A stretch of 28,828 nt of DNA from Plasmopara viticola (lineage: Eukaryota > Oomycota > Peronosporomycetes > Peronosporales > Peronosporaceae). Shown piece by piece: positions 8,561-19,201 of this stretch. The DNA is taken from contig MBPM02000317.1 in the NCBI GenBank assembly GCA_001695595.3, forward strand, positions 1 to 28,828, given 5' to 3'. Below the pieces are notes generated by a model, which was not told the origin of the DNA, did no database searches, and saw only the letters and a program-made list of their open reading frames with translations. The first letter of the stretch is position 1. Every line of letters starts with the position of its first letter. A program made the position numbers and the translations under genes.

Positions 8561-11347
8561 GCGCGTCTTAAAAGACAGAAAGAACGTATCTGTCGTCGCT
8601 CATTATCTCAGCGCTCTAGGAAAATGATTATACATTTATCGCGGCTCAATTACGTCTGTGCACGTCTTAAATGATAGTAAGTACGTATTTGTGGCCGCAC
8701 CGCGTCTCAGCGCTTTAATGATGTAAACACACGCTTAGTTGTGGCTCTTTTGCGTCCGAGCTCATCTAAAAGGATTGAAAAGACGTATCTATGGTTGTAC
8801 AGCGTACCAGCGCTCGAATGAAGTGAATGTACGCTTAGTCGTGCCATATTGCGGTTGTAAACGTTTCGATAGATTAAAAGGACGTATCTATGGTTGCTAC
8901 AGCGTCTCTGCGCTTCATAAGAGTAATTATACGCTTTGTGTATCTGTATTGCATCTTTGCGCGGCTTAAATGACAAAAAAGACGTATCTGTCGTCGCACA
9001 TTATCTCAGCGCTCTAGGAAAATGATTATACATTTATCGCGGCTCAATTACGTCTTGAATGATAGAAAGTACGTATTTGTGGCCGCACCGCGTCTCAGTG
9101 CTTCAATGATGTAAACACACGCTTAGTTGTGGCTCTTTTGCGTCCGAGCTCAACTAAAAGGATTGAAAAAACGTATCTATGGTTGTACAGCGTACCAGCG
9201 CTCGAATGAAGTGAATGTACGCTTTGTCGTGGCCCTATTGCGGTTGTGGACGTTTCCATAGATTGGAAGGATGTATCTATGGTCGTACAACGTCTCAACG
9301 CTTCAAGAGAGTAATTAGACGCTTTGTTGTATCTCTATTGCATCTTTGCGCGTCTTAAAAGACAGAAAGGACGTATCTGTCGTCGCACATTATCTCAGCG
9401 CTCTAGGAAAATGACTTTACATTTAGTTGCAGCTCAATTACGTCTGTGCACGTCTTGAATGATAGGAAGTACGTATTTGTGGCCGCACCGCGTCTCAGTG
9501 CTTCAATGATGTAAACACACGCTTAGTTGTGGCTCTTTTGCGTCTGATCTAAATTAAAAGGATTGAAAAGACGTATCTGTAGTCGTACAGTGTACTAGCG
9601 CTTAAATGAAGTGAATATACGCTTAATCGTGGCCTAGTTGCGGTTGTGAACGTTTCGATAGATTGAAAAGAAGTAGCTATGGTCGTACAACGTCTCAGCG
9701 CTTCAAGAGAGAAATTAGACGCTTTCTTGTATCTTTATTGCATCTTTGCGCGTCTTTCAAGACAGAAAGGACGTATCTGTCGTCGCACATTATCTCAGCG
9801 CTCTAGGAATATGATTATACATTTAGTTGCAGCTCAATTACGTCTGTGCACGTCTTGAGTGATAGAAAGTACGTATTTGTGGCCGCACAGCGTCTCAGCG
9901 CTTCAATGATGTAAACACTCATTAAGTTGTGGCTCTATTGCGTCCGAGCACATCTAAAAGGATTAAAAAGACGTATCTATGGTTGTACAGCGTACCAGCG
10001 CTTAAATGAAGTGAATGTACGCTTAGACGTGGCCCTATTTCGGTAGTGAACGTTTTGATAGATTGAAAGGAAGTAGCTATTGTCGTACAACGTCTCAGCG
10101 CCTTAAGATAGTAATTAATACGCTTTGTTGTATCTCTATTGCATCTTTGCGCGTCTTTCAAGACAGAAAGGACGTATCTATCGTCGCACATCATCTCAGC
10201 GCTCTAGGAAAATGATTGTACATTTATTTGCAGCTCAATTTCGTCTGTGCACGTCTAGAATGACAGAAAGTTCGTGTTTGTGGCCGTACAGCGTTTCAGC
10301 GCTCTTAATGATGTAACCACTCGCTAAGTAGTGGCGCTTTTGCGTCCAAGCACCTCTAAAGGATTGAAAAGACGTGTCTGTAGTCATACAGCGTACCAGA
10401 GCTTAAATGAAGTGAATGTACGCTTAGTTGTGGCCCAATTACGGCTGTGAACGTTTCGATAGATTGAAAGTAAGTATTTATGGTCGTACAACATCTCAGC
10501 GCTTCAAGAGAGTAATTATACGCTTTGTTGTATCTCTATTGCATCTTTGCGCGTCTTCCAAGACAGAGAGGACGTATCTGTCGTCGCACATAATCTCAGC
10601 GCACTAGAAAAATGATCGAACACTTAGTCGCAGCACGAGTACGTCTGTGCACGTCTTGAATGACAGAAAGTACGTCTTTGTGGCCGTACAGCGTTTCAGC
10701 GTTCTTAATGATGTAAACACTCGCTAAATAGTGGCGCTTTTGCGTCCGAGCACATCCAAAGGATTGAAAAGACGTGTCTGCAGTCATACAGCGTACCATA
10801 GCTGATATGAAGTGAATGTACGCTTAGTGGTGGCCCAATTACGGCTGTGAACGTTTCGATAGATTGAAAGTAAGTATTTATGGTCGTACAACGTCTCAGC
10901 GCTTCAAGAGAGTCATTTACGCTTTATTGTATCTCTATTGCATCTTTGCGCGTCTTCCAAGACAGGAAGGACGTATCTGTCGTCGCACATAATCTTAGCG
11001 CTCTAGTAAAATGATTGTACATTTAGTTGCGGCTCGAGTACGTTTGTGCACGTCTTGAATGACAGAAAGTACGTATTTGTGGCCGTATAGAGTCTCACCG
11101 CTTCAATGATGTAAATCCACGCTTAGTTGTGGCTCTTTTGCACCTGAGCTTAATTAAAAGGATTGAAAACACGTATCTGTGGTCGTACAGCGTACCATCG
11201 CTTACATGTAGTAAATGTACGCTTTGTTCTGGCCCTATTACGGCTGTGAACGTTTCGATAGATTGAAAAGAAGTATCTATGGTCGTACAACGTCTCAGCG
11301 CTTCAAGAGAGTAAATGTAGGCCTTGTTGTGTCTCTATTGCATCTTT
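8561..11347 (+). repeat. Seven ordinary tetramers
   Basis: A starts are at 8561, 8959, 9348, 9748, 10149, 10549 and 10948. The unit at 8959 is 389 bp because 10 bp are missing at the A/B boundary near 9049-9054 (AATTACGTCTTGAATG). This fits deletion between two ACGTCT direct repeats present in the usual sequence. The stretch 9470-9778 has a near-identical copy at 13654-13962. The stretch around 9348-9540 resembles 15960-16150. From about here on, AGCGCT is present in most monomers. No gene is seen. Confidence 0.8.
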
Positions 11348-11947
11348 TCGCGTCTTTCAAGACAGAAAGAACGTATCTGTCGTCGCACATAATCTCAGCG
11401 CTCTAGGAAAAGGATTGTACATTTAGTTGCAGCTCGAAAACGTCTGTGCACGTCTTGAATGACAGAAAGAACGTATTTGTGGCCGTACAGCGTCCCAGCG
11501 CTTCAATGATGTAAACACTCGCTAAGTTGTGGCTCTATTGCGTCCGAGCGCATCTAAAAGGATTGAAAAGCCGTATCTGTGTTCGTACAGCGTACCTGCG
11601 CTTAAAAGAAGCGAATGTACGCTTAGTTGTGGCCTTTTTGCGGCTGTGAATGTTTTGATAGACTGACAGGAAGTATCTATGGTCGTACAACGTCTCAGCG
11701 CTTGAATGATGTTAAAACACGCTTAGTTGTGGCTCTTTTGCGTCCGAGCACATCTAAAAGGATTAAAAAAAGGTATCTGTGGTCGTACAGCGTACCGGCG
11801 CTTAAACAAAGTAAATGTACGCTTAGTCGTGGCCCTATTGCAGCTGTGAACCTTTGGATAGATTGAAAGGAAGTATCTATGGTCGTACAACGTCTCAGCG
11901 CTTCAAAAGAGAAATTGAACGTTTTATTGTGTCTCTATTGCATCTGT
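11348..11947 (+). repeat. 600-bp unit: A-B-C-D/B-C-D
   Basis: A-to-A distance is 600 bp. Monomer order is A (11348), B (11448), C (11548), a D/B fusion (11649), a second C (11748) and D (11848). The extra 200 bp are what unequal crossover between B and D predicts on the gaining chromatid, and so mirror the 200-bp units at 3985-5779. Almost the whole unit recurs at 17159-17758. Confidence 0.88.
11649..11747 (+). repeat. D/B fusion monomer, copy 1
   Basis: Begins as D (AATGTTTTGATAGACTGACA, then GTCGTACAACGTCTCAGCGCTT, switch at about 11703). It ends as B (GAATGATGTTAAAACACGC, then TTGTGGCTCTTTTGCGTCCG). The switch is at the same CAGCGCTT core used by the B/D fusions. It is followed directly by a C monomer, so phase is preserved. 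Confidence 0.85.
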
Positions 11948-13146
11948 GCGCGTCTTTCAAGACAGAAAGGACGTATCTATCGTCGTACATCATCCCAGCA
12001 CACTAGTAAAATAATTGTACATTTAGTTGCGGCTCGAGTACGTTTGTGCACGTCTTGAATGACAGAAAGTACGTATTTGTGGCCGTACAGCGTCTCAGCG
12101 CTTCAATGATGTAAACACTCGCTAAATAGTGGCGCTTTTGCGTCCGAGCACATCTAAAGGATTGAAAAGACGTGTCTGTAGTCATACAGCGTACCAGAGT
12201 TTAAATGAAGTGAATGTACGCTTAGTGGTGGCCCAATTACGGCTGTGAACGTTTCGACAGATTGAAAGTAAGTATTTATGGTCGTAGAACGTCTCAGCGC
12301 TTCAAGAGAGTAATTTAACGCTTTATTGTATCTCTATTGCATCTTTGTCCGTCTTCCAAGACTGGAAGGACGTATCTGTCGTCGCACATAATCTCAGCAA
12401 TCTAGGAGAATGATTGTACATTTAGTTGCAGCTCGAGTACGTCTGTGCACATCCTAAATGACAGAAAGTACGTATTTGTTGCCGTGCAGCGTCTCATCGC
12501 TTCAATCATGTAAACGCACGTTTAGTTGTGGCTCTTCTATCCCCGAGGTTAATTTAAAACATTGAAAAGACGTATCTATGGTCGTACACCGTACCAGCGC
12601 CTTAATGAAGTGAATCTACGCTTAGTCGTGGCCCTATTGCGGTTGTGAACGTTTCAATAGATTGAAAGAAAGTGACTATGGTCGTACAACGTGTCAGCGC
12701 TTTAAAAGAAAAATTAGACGTTTTATTGTATCTCTATTGCATCTTTGCGCGTCTTTCAACACAGAAAGGACGTAACTATCGTCGCACATCATCTTAGCAC
12801 TCTAGGAAGATGATTGTACATTTAGTTGCGGCTCGAGTACGTCTGTGCACGTTTTGAATGACAGAAAGTACGTATTTGTGGCCACACAGCGTCTCAGCGC
12901 TTCAATTGTGTAAACACTCGCTAAGTTGTGGCTCTATTGCATCCGAGCACATCTAAAAGGATTGAAAAGACGTATCTGTGGTCGTACAGCGTACCTGCGC
13001 TTAAATGAAGCGAATGTCCGCTTTGTTGTGGCCTCTTTGCGGCTGTGAATGTTTTGATAGATTGAAAGGAAGAATCTATGGTCGTACAACGTTTCAGCGC
13101 ATTAACAGAGTGATTATATGCTTGGTTGTATCTCTGTTGCATCTGT
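11948..13146 (+). repeat. Three ordinary tetramers
   Basis: A starts are at 11948, 12347 and 12747, with spacing 399-400 bp. The C monomer near 12547 has the private form GGTTAATTTAAAACATTG and the preceding B reads GGCTCTTCTATCCCCGA. Both recur near 18957 in a copied segment (12157-12790 against 18568-19201). The GTTAATTTAAAA form may be ancestral to the C variant amplified after 21 kb. No gene is seen. Confidence 0.8.
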
Positions 13147-14364
13147 GCGCGTCTTAAATGACAGAAATGACATATCTGTCGTCGCACATTACCTCAGCGC
13201 TCTAGGAGAATGATTGTACATTAAGTTGCGGCTCACGTCTTGAATGTTAGAAAGTACGTATTTGTGGCCACACAGCGTTTCAGCGCTTCAATGATGTAAA
13301 CACTCGCTAAGTCGTGGCTCTATTGCGTCCGAGCACATCTAAAGGGATTAAAAAGCCGTGTCGGTGGTCGTACAGCGGACAAGCGCTTAAATGAAGCGAA
13401 TGTACGCTTAGTCGTGGCCCTATTGCGGTTGTGAACGTTTCGATAGATTGAAAGGACGTATCTAGTGTCGTACAACGTCTCAACGCTTCAAAAGAGTAAT
13501 TATACGCTCTGTTGTATCACTAAAGCATCTGTGCGTGTCTTAAAAGACAGAAAGGACGTATCTGTCGTCGTACATTATCTCAGCACTCTAGGAAAATGAT
13601 TGTAAATTTATTGCGGCTCAATTACGTCTGTGCACGTCTTGAATGATAGTAAGTACGTATTTGTGGCCGCACCGCGTCTCAGTGCTTCAATGATGTAAAC
13701 ACACGCTTAGTTGTGGCTCTTTTGCGTCTGATCTAAATTAAAAGGATTGAAAAGACGTATCTGTAGTCGTACAGTGTACTAGCGCTTAAATGAAGTGAAT
13801 ATACGCTTAATCGTGGCCTAGTTGCGGTTGTGAACGTTTCGATAGATTGAAAAGAAGTATCTATGGTCGTACAACGTCTCAGCGCTTCAAGAGAGAAATT
13901 AGACGCTTTCTTGTATCTTTATTGCATCTTTGCGCGTCTTTCAAGACAGAAATGACGTATCTGTCGTCGCACATTACCTCAGCGCTCTAGGAGAATGATT
14001 GTACATTAAGTTGCGGCACATTACCTCAGCGCTCTAGGAGAATGATTGTACTTTAAGTTGCGGCTCACGTCTTGAATGTTAGAAAGTGCGTATTTGTGGC
14101 CACACAGCGTTTCAGCGCTTCAATGATGTAGACACTCGCTAAGTTGTGCCTCTATTACGTCCGACCACATCTAAAAGGATTAAATAGCCGTGTCGGTGGT
14201 CGTACAGCGGACCAGCGCTTAAATGAAGCGAATGTACGCTTAGTTTTGACCCTATTGCGGCTATGAACGTTTTGATAGATTGAAAGGAAGTATCTATGGT
14301 CGTACAACGTCTCAGCGCTTCAAGAGAGTGATTATAAGCTTTGCTTTATCTTTATTGCGTCTTT
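13147..14364 (+). repeat. Mosaic stretch with a 14-bp deletion unit and an internal 47-bp duplication
   Basis: A starts are at 13147, 13533 and 13932, with intervals 386, 399 and 433 bp. The first unit lacks 14 bp at the A/B boundary (TTGCGGCTCACGTCTTGAATG near 13224-13244). Bases of about 13409-13610 are of the left-edge type, with TCTAGTGTCGTACAACG and TATCACTAAAGCATC. Bases 13654-13962 match 9470-9778 with one mismatch found. The last unit carries the same 14-bp deletion plus a 47-bp tandem duplication. Confidence 0.82.
13970..14063 (+). repeat. 47-bp tandem duplication inside monomer A, locus 1
   Basis: Two direct copies, 13970-14016 and 14017-14063. Each begins CACATTACCTCAGCGCTCTA and ends AAGTTGCGG. 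They differ at one base (TACATTAAG against TACTTTAAG). Directly downstream the monomer shows the 14-bp A/B boundary deletion. Net effect is a 433-bp unit (400 + 47 - 14). Confidence 0.9.
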
Positions 14365-16881
14365 GCGCGTCTTTCAAGACAGAAAGGACGTATCTATCCT
14401 CGCACATAATCCCAGCACTCTAGAAAATTAATTGTACATTTAGTTGCGGCTCGAGTACGTCTGTGCACGTCTAGAATGATAGAAAGTACATATTTGTGGC
14501 CGCACAGCGTCTCAGCGCTGCAATGATGTAAACACACGCGTTCTTGTGGCTCTTTTGCTTCCGAGCGCATCTTAAAGGGGTTACAAAGACGTATTTGTGG
14601 TTGTCCAGCGTACCGGCACTAAAATGAAGTGAATGAACGCTTGGTCGTGGCCTATTGCGGTTGTGAACGTTTCGATAGATTGAAAGGAGGTATCTATGGT
14701 CGTACAACGTCTCAACGCTTCAAGAGAGTAATTAGACGCTTTGTTGTATCTCTATTGCATCTTTGCGCGTCTTAAAAGACAGAAAGGACGTATCTGTCGT
14801 CGCTCATTATCTCAGCGCTCTAGGAAAATGATTATACAATTAGTTGCAGCTCAATTACGTCTGTGCACGTCTTGAATGATAGAAAGTACGTATTTGTGGC
14901 CGCACAGCGTCTCAGCGCTGCAATGATGTAAACACACGCGTTCTTGTGGCTCTTTTGCGTCCGAGCTCATCTTAAAGGATTGAAAAGACGTAACTATGTA
15001 CAGCGAACCAGCGCTTAAATGAAGTTAATGTACGCTTTGTATTGGCCCTTTTGCGGTTTTGAACGTTTCAATAGATTAAAAGAAGGTATATATGGTCGTA
15101 CAACGTCTCATCGCTTCAAGAGAGTAATTGTACGCTTTGTTGTATCTCTAATGCATCTTTGCTCGTCTTAAAAGACAGAAAGGTCGTACCTGTCGTCGCT
15201 CATTATCTCAGCGCTCTAGGAAAATGATTATACATTTAGTTGCAGCTCAATTACGTCTGTGCACGTCTAGATTGATAGAAAGTACGTATTTGTGGCCGCA
15301 CCGCGTCTCAGCGCTCTAATGATGTAAACACACGCTTAGTTGGGGCAGTATTGCGTCCGAGCTCATCATAAAGGGTTACAAAAACGTATTTGTGGTTGTG
15401 CAGCTTACCGGCACTTAAATGAAGTGAATGAACGCTTGGTTGTGGCCTATTGCGGTTGTGAACGCTTCGATAGATTGAAGGGAGGTATCTATGGTCGTAC
15501 AACGTCTCAACGCTTCAAGAGAGTAATTATACGCTTTGTTGTATCTCTATTGCATCTTTGCGCGTCTTAAAAGACAGACAGAACGTATCTGTCGTCGCTC
15601 ATTATCTCAGCGCTCTAGGAAAATGATTATACATTTATCGCGGCTCAATTACGTCTGTGCACGTCTTAAATGATAGTAAGTACGTATTTGTGGCCGCACC
15701 GCGTCTCAGCGCTTCAATGATGTAAACACACGCTTAGTTGTGGCTCTTTTGCGTCCGAGCTCATCTAAAAGGATTGAAAAGACGTATCTATGGTTGTACA
15801 GCGTACCAGCGCTCGAATGAAGTGAATTTACGCTTAGTCGTGGCCCTATTGCGGTTGTGGACGTTTCGATAGATTGGAAAGGACGTATCTATGGTCGTAC
15901 AACGTCTCAACGCTTCAAGAGAGTAATTAGACGCTTTGTTGTATCTCTATTGCGTCTTTGCGCGTCTTAAAAGACAGAAAGGACGTATCTGTCGTCGCAC
16001 ATTATCTCAGCGCTCTAGGAAAATGACTTTACATTTAGTTGCAGCTCAATTACGTCTGTGCACGTCTTGAATGATAGGAAGTACGTATTTGTGGCCGCAC
16101 CGCGTCTCAGTGCTTCAATGATGTAAACACACGCTTAGTTGTGGCTCTTTTGCGTCCGAGCTCAACTAAAAGGATTAAAAAGACGTATCTATGGTTAAAC
16201 AGCGTACCAGCACTTAAATTAAGTGAATGTACGCTTAGTCGTGGCCCTATTGTGGTTGTGGACGTTTCGATAGATTGGAAGGATGTATCTATGGTCGTAC
16301 AACGTCTCAACGCTTCAAGAGAGTAATTAGACGCTTTGTTGTATCTCTATTGCATCTTTGCGCGTCTTAAAAGACAGAAAGAACGTATCTGTCGTCGCTC
16401 ATTATCTCAGCGCTCTAGGAAAATTATTATACATTTATCGCGGCTCAATTACGTCTGTGCACGTCTTAAATGATAGTAAGTACGTATTTGTGGCCGCACC
16501 GCGTCTCAGCGCTTCAATGATGTAAACACACGCTTAGTTGTGGCTCTTTTGCGTCCGAGCTCATCTCAAAGGATTGAAAAGACGTATCTATGGTTTTACC
16601 GCGTACCAGCGCTTAAATGAAGTGAATGTACGCTTAGTCGTGGGTCTATTGCGGATGTGAACGTTTCGATAGATTGAAAGGACGAATCTTTGGTCGAACA
16701 ACGTCTCAGCGCTTCATAAGAGTAATTATAGGCCTTGTGGTATCTCTAATATATTTTTGCGCGTCAAAAAAGACAGAAAGGACGTATCTGTCGTCGCACA
16801 TAATCTCAGCGCTCTAGGAAAAGGATTGTACATTTAGTTGAGGCTCAATTACGTCTGTGCACGTCTTGAATGTTAGAAAGT
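14365..16881 (+). repeat. Six ordinary tetramers and the start of a seventh
   Basis: A starts are at 14365, 14765, 15161, 15560, 15960, 16360 and 16759. About 14800-15386 parallels 7400-7990 (offset 7396), including the shortened C at 14987. The unit at 15161 is related to the duplicated 398-bp unit at 7765. Units 15560 and 16360 both resemble the unit at 8561 (CATTTATCGCGGCTC, AAATGATAGTAAGTACG). Unit 15960 resembles 9348. The order of unit variants in 7.4-9.5 kb is thus partly replayed here. No gene is seen. Confidence 0.8.
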
Positions 16882-17681
16882 ACGTATTTGTGGCCGTATA
16901 GAGTCTCACCGCTTCAATGATGTAAACCCACGCTTAGTTGTGGCTCTTTTGCACCTGAGCTTAATTAAAAGGATTGAAAACACGTATCTGTGGTCGTACA
17001 GCGTACCATCGCTTACATGTAGTAAATGTACGCTTTGTTCTGGCCCTATTACGGCTGTGAACGTTTCGATAGATTGAAAAGAAGTGTCTATGGTCGTACA
17101 ACGTCTCAGCGCTTCAAGAGAGTAAATGTAGGCCTTGTTGTGTCTCTATTGCATCTTTTCGCGTCTTTCAAGACAGAAAGAACGTATCTGTCGTCGCACA
17201 TAATCTCAGCGCTCTAGGAAAAGGATTGTACATTTAGTTGCAGCTCGAAAACGTCTGTGCACGTCTTGAATGACAGAAAGAACGTATTTGTGGCCGTACA
17301 GCGTCCCAGCGCTTCAATGATGTAAACACTCGCTAAGTTGTGGCTCTATTGCGTCCGAGCGCATCTAAAAGGATTGAAAAGCCGTATCTGTGGTCGTACA
17401 GCGTACCTGCGCTTAAAAGAAGCGAATGTACGCTTAGTTGTGGCCTTTTTGCGGCTGTGAATGTTTTGATAGACTGACAGGAAGTATCTATGGTCGTACA
17501 ACGTCTCAGCGCTTCAATGATGTTAAAACACGCTTAGTTGTGGCTCTTTTGCGTCCGAGCACATCTAAAAGGATTAAAAAAAGGTATCTGTGGTCGTACA
17601 GCGTACCGGCGCTTAAACAAAGTAAATGTACGCTTAGTCGTGGCCCTATTGCAGCTGTGAACCTTTGGATAGATTGAAAGG
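16882..17681 (+). repeat. Segmental copy of 11071-11870
   Basis: Offset is a constant 5811 bp with no indels. I find four single-base differences over about 800 bp, near 11115, 11275, 11582 and 11704, so about 99.5% identity. The copy includes the whole D/B fusion (17460-17558, switch at about 17514) and the 600-bp A-to-A interval 17159-17758. Identity ends at about 17681, where GGACGTATCT replaces GGAAGTATCT. Confidence 0.92.
17460..17558 (+). repeat. D/B fusion monomer, copy 2
   Basis: Same fusion as at 11649, with one base restored to the usual B form at the switch (GCTTCAATGATG here, GCTTGAATGATG there). It is carried in the 5811-bp-offset segmental copy, so it is not an independent event. 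Confidence 0.88.
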
Positions 17682-17708
17682 ACGTATCTATGGTCGTACA
17701 GCGTACCA

Positions 17709-17916
17709 GCGCTTCAAGAGAGTATTTAGACGCTTTGTTGTATCTCTATTGCATCTGTGCGCGTCTTTCAAGACAGAAAGAACGTATCTCTCGTCGCACA
17801 TCATCTCAGCGCTTTAGGAAAGTGATTGTATGTCTAGTTGCGGCTTTAGAATGTCTGTGCATGTCTTGAATGACAGAAAGTACGCATTTGTGGCCGTACA
17901 GCGTCTCAGCGCTTCT
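17709..17916 (+). repeat. Segmental copy of about 6520-6727
   Basis: Offset 11189. Shared private variants include GAGTATTTAGACGC, AACGTATCTCTCGTCGCAC, GCGCTTTAGGAAAGTG and CTGTGCATGTCTTG. About six differences in 190 bp by eye. The left junction falls where the monomer changes from GCGTACCAGCGCTT (C-like) to CAAGAGAG (D), that is, at the shared core. Confidence 0.8.
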
Positions 17917-17958
17917 AGAGAGTAATTAGACGCTTTGTTGTATCTCTATTGCATCTGT
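17859..17958 (+). repeat. B/D fusion monomer, copy 4
   Basis: The B portion runs to about 17914, then CTAGAGAGTAATTAGACGC of D. It makes a 200-bp interval between the A monomers at 17759 and 17959. The left part follows the 6.6-kb locus and the right part the 4.7-kb locus, so a second switch of donor sequence lies inside or beside this fusion. Confidence 0.85.
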
Positions 17959-18568
17959 GCGCGTTTTAAATGACAGAAAGGACGCAAATGTCGTCGCACA
18001 TTGTCTCAGCGCTCTAGGAAAATGATTGTACATTTAGTTGCGGCTCGAGTGCGTCTGTGCACATCTAGAATGACAGAAATTACGTATATGTAGCCGCACA
18101 GCGTCTCAGCGCTTCAATGATGTAGACACACGGTTAGGAGTGGCTTTATTGCGTCCGAGCTCATCTAAAAGGATTAAAAAGACGTATCTGTGGTCGTACA
18201 GCGTACCAGCGCTTAAATAAAGTGAATGTACGCTTCGTTGTGGCTGTATTGCGGCTGTGAACGTTTCGATAGATTGAAAAAACGTATCTATGGTCGTAAA
18301 ACGTCTCAGCGCTTCAAGAGAGTGATTACACGCTTAGTTGTATCTCTATTGCATCTGTGCGCGTCTTTCATGACAGAAAGGACGTATCGATCGTCGCACA
18401 TCATCTCAGCGCTCTAGAAAAGTGATTGTACATATAGTTGCGGCTCAATTACGTATGTGCACGTCTTGAATGACAGAAAGATTGTATTTTGGCCGCACAG
18501 CGTCTCAGCGCTTAAATGATCTAAACATACGCTTAAGAGTGGCTTTATTGCGTCTGAGCCCATCTAAA
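17879..18568 (+). repeat. Segmental copy of about 4701-5389
   Basis: Offset 13178, becoming 13179 after a 1-bp indel near 5140. About six differences over 690 bp by hand. Private markers shared are GGACGCAAATGTCG, TACGTATATGTAGCCGC, GAGTGGCTTTATTGCG, GACGTATCGATCGTCG and AAAGATTGTATTTTGGCC. A monomers 4782 and 5181 correspond to 17959 and 18359, so monomer phase is kept. Confidence 0.9.
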
Positions 18569-19201
18569 AGGATTGAAAAGACGTGTCTGTAGTCATACAG
18601 CGTACCAGAGTTTAAATGAAGTGAATGTACGCTTAGTCGTGGCCCAATTACGGCTGTGAACGTTTCGACAAATTGAAAGTAAGTATTTTTGGTCGTACAA
18701 CGTCTCAGCGCTTCAAGAGAGTAATTAAACGTTTTGTTGTATCTCTATTGCATCTTTGTTCGTCTTCCAAGACAGGAAGGACGTATCTGTCGTCGCACAT
18801 AATCTCAGCAATCGAGGAGAATGATTGTACATTTAGTTGCAGCTCGAGTACATCTGTGCACATCCTAAATGACAGAAAGTACGTATTTGTTGCCGTGCAG
18901 CGTCTCAGCGCTTCAATCATGTAAACACACGTTTAGTTGTGGCTCTTCTATCCCCGATGTTAATTTAAAACATTGAAAAGACGTATCTATGGTCATACAC
19001 CGTACCAGCGCCTTAATGAAGTGAATGTACGCTTAGTTGTGGCCTTATTGCGGTTGTGAACGTTTCAATAGATTGAAAGAAAGTGACTATGGTCGTACAA
19101 CGTGTCAGCGCTTTAAAAGAAAAATTAGACGTTTTATTGTATCTCTATTGAATCTTTGCGCGTCTTTCAAGACAGAAAGGACGTAACTATCGTCGCACAT
19201 C
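18568..19201 (+). repeat. Segmental copy of about 12157-12790
   Basis: Offset 6411. Shared markers are GTGTCTGTAGTCATACAG, CAGAGTTTAAATGAAG, GTATTTRTTGCCGTGCAG, GGCTCTTCTATCCCCGA and AAGTGACTATGGTCG. Divergence is higher than in the two neighbouring copied segments (roughly 3-4% by eye), so this join is probably older. The left junction lies in a C monomer near 18568. Confidence 0.85.
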
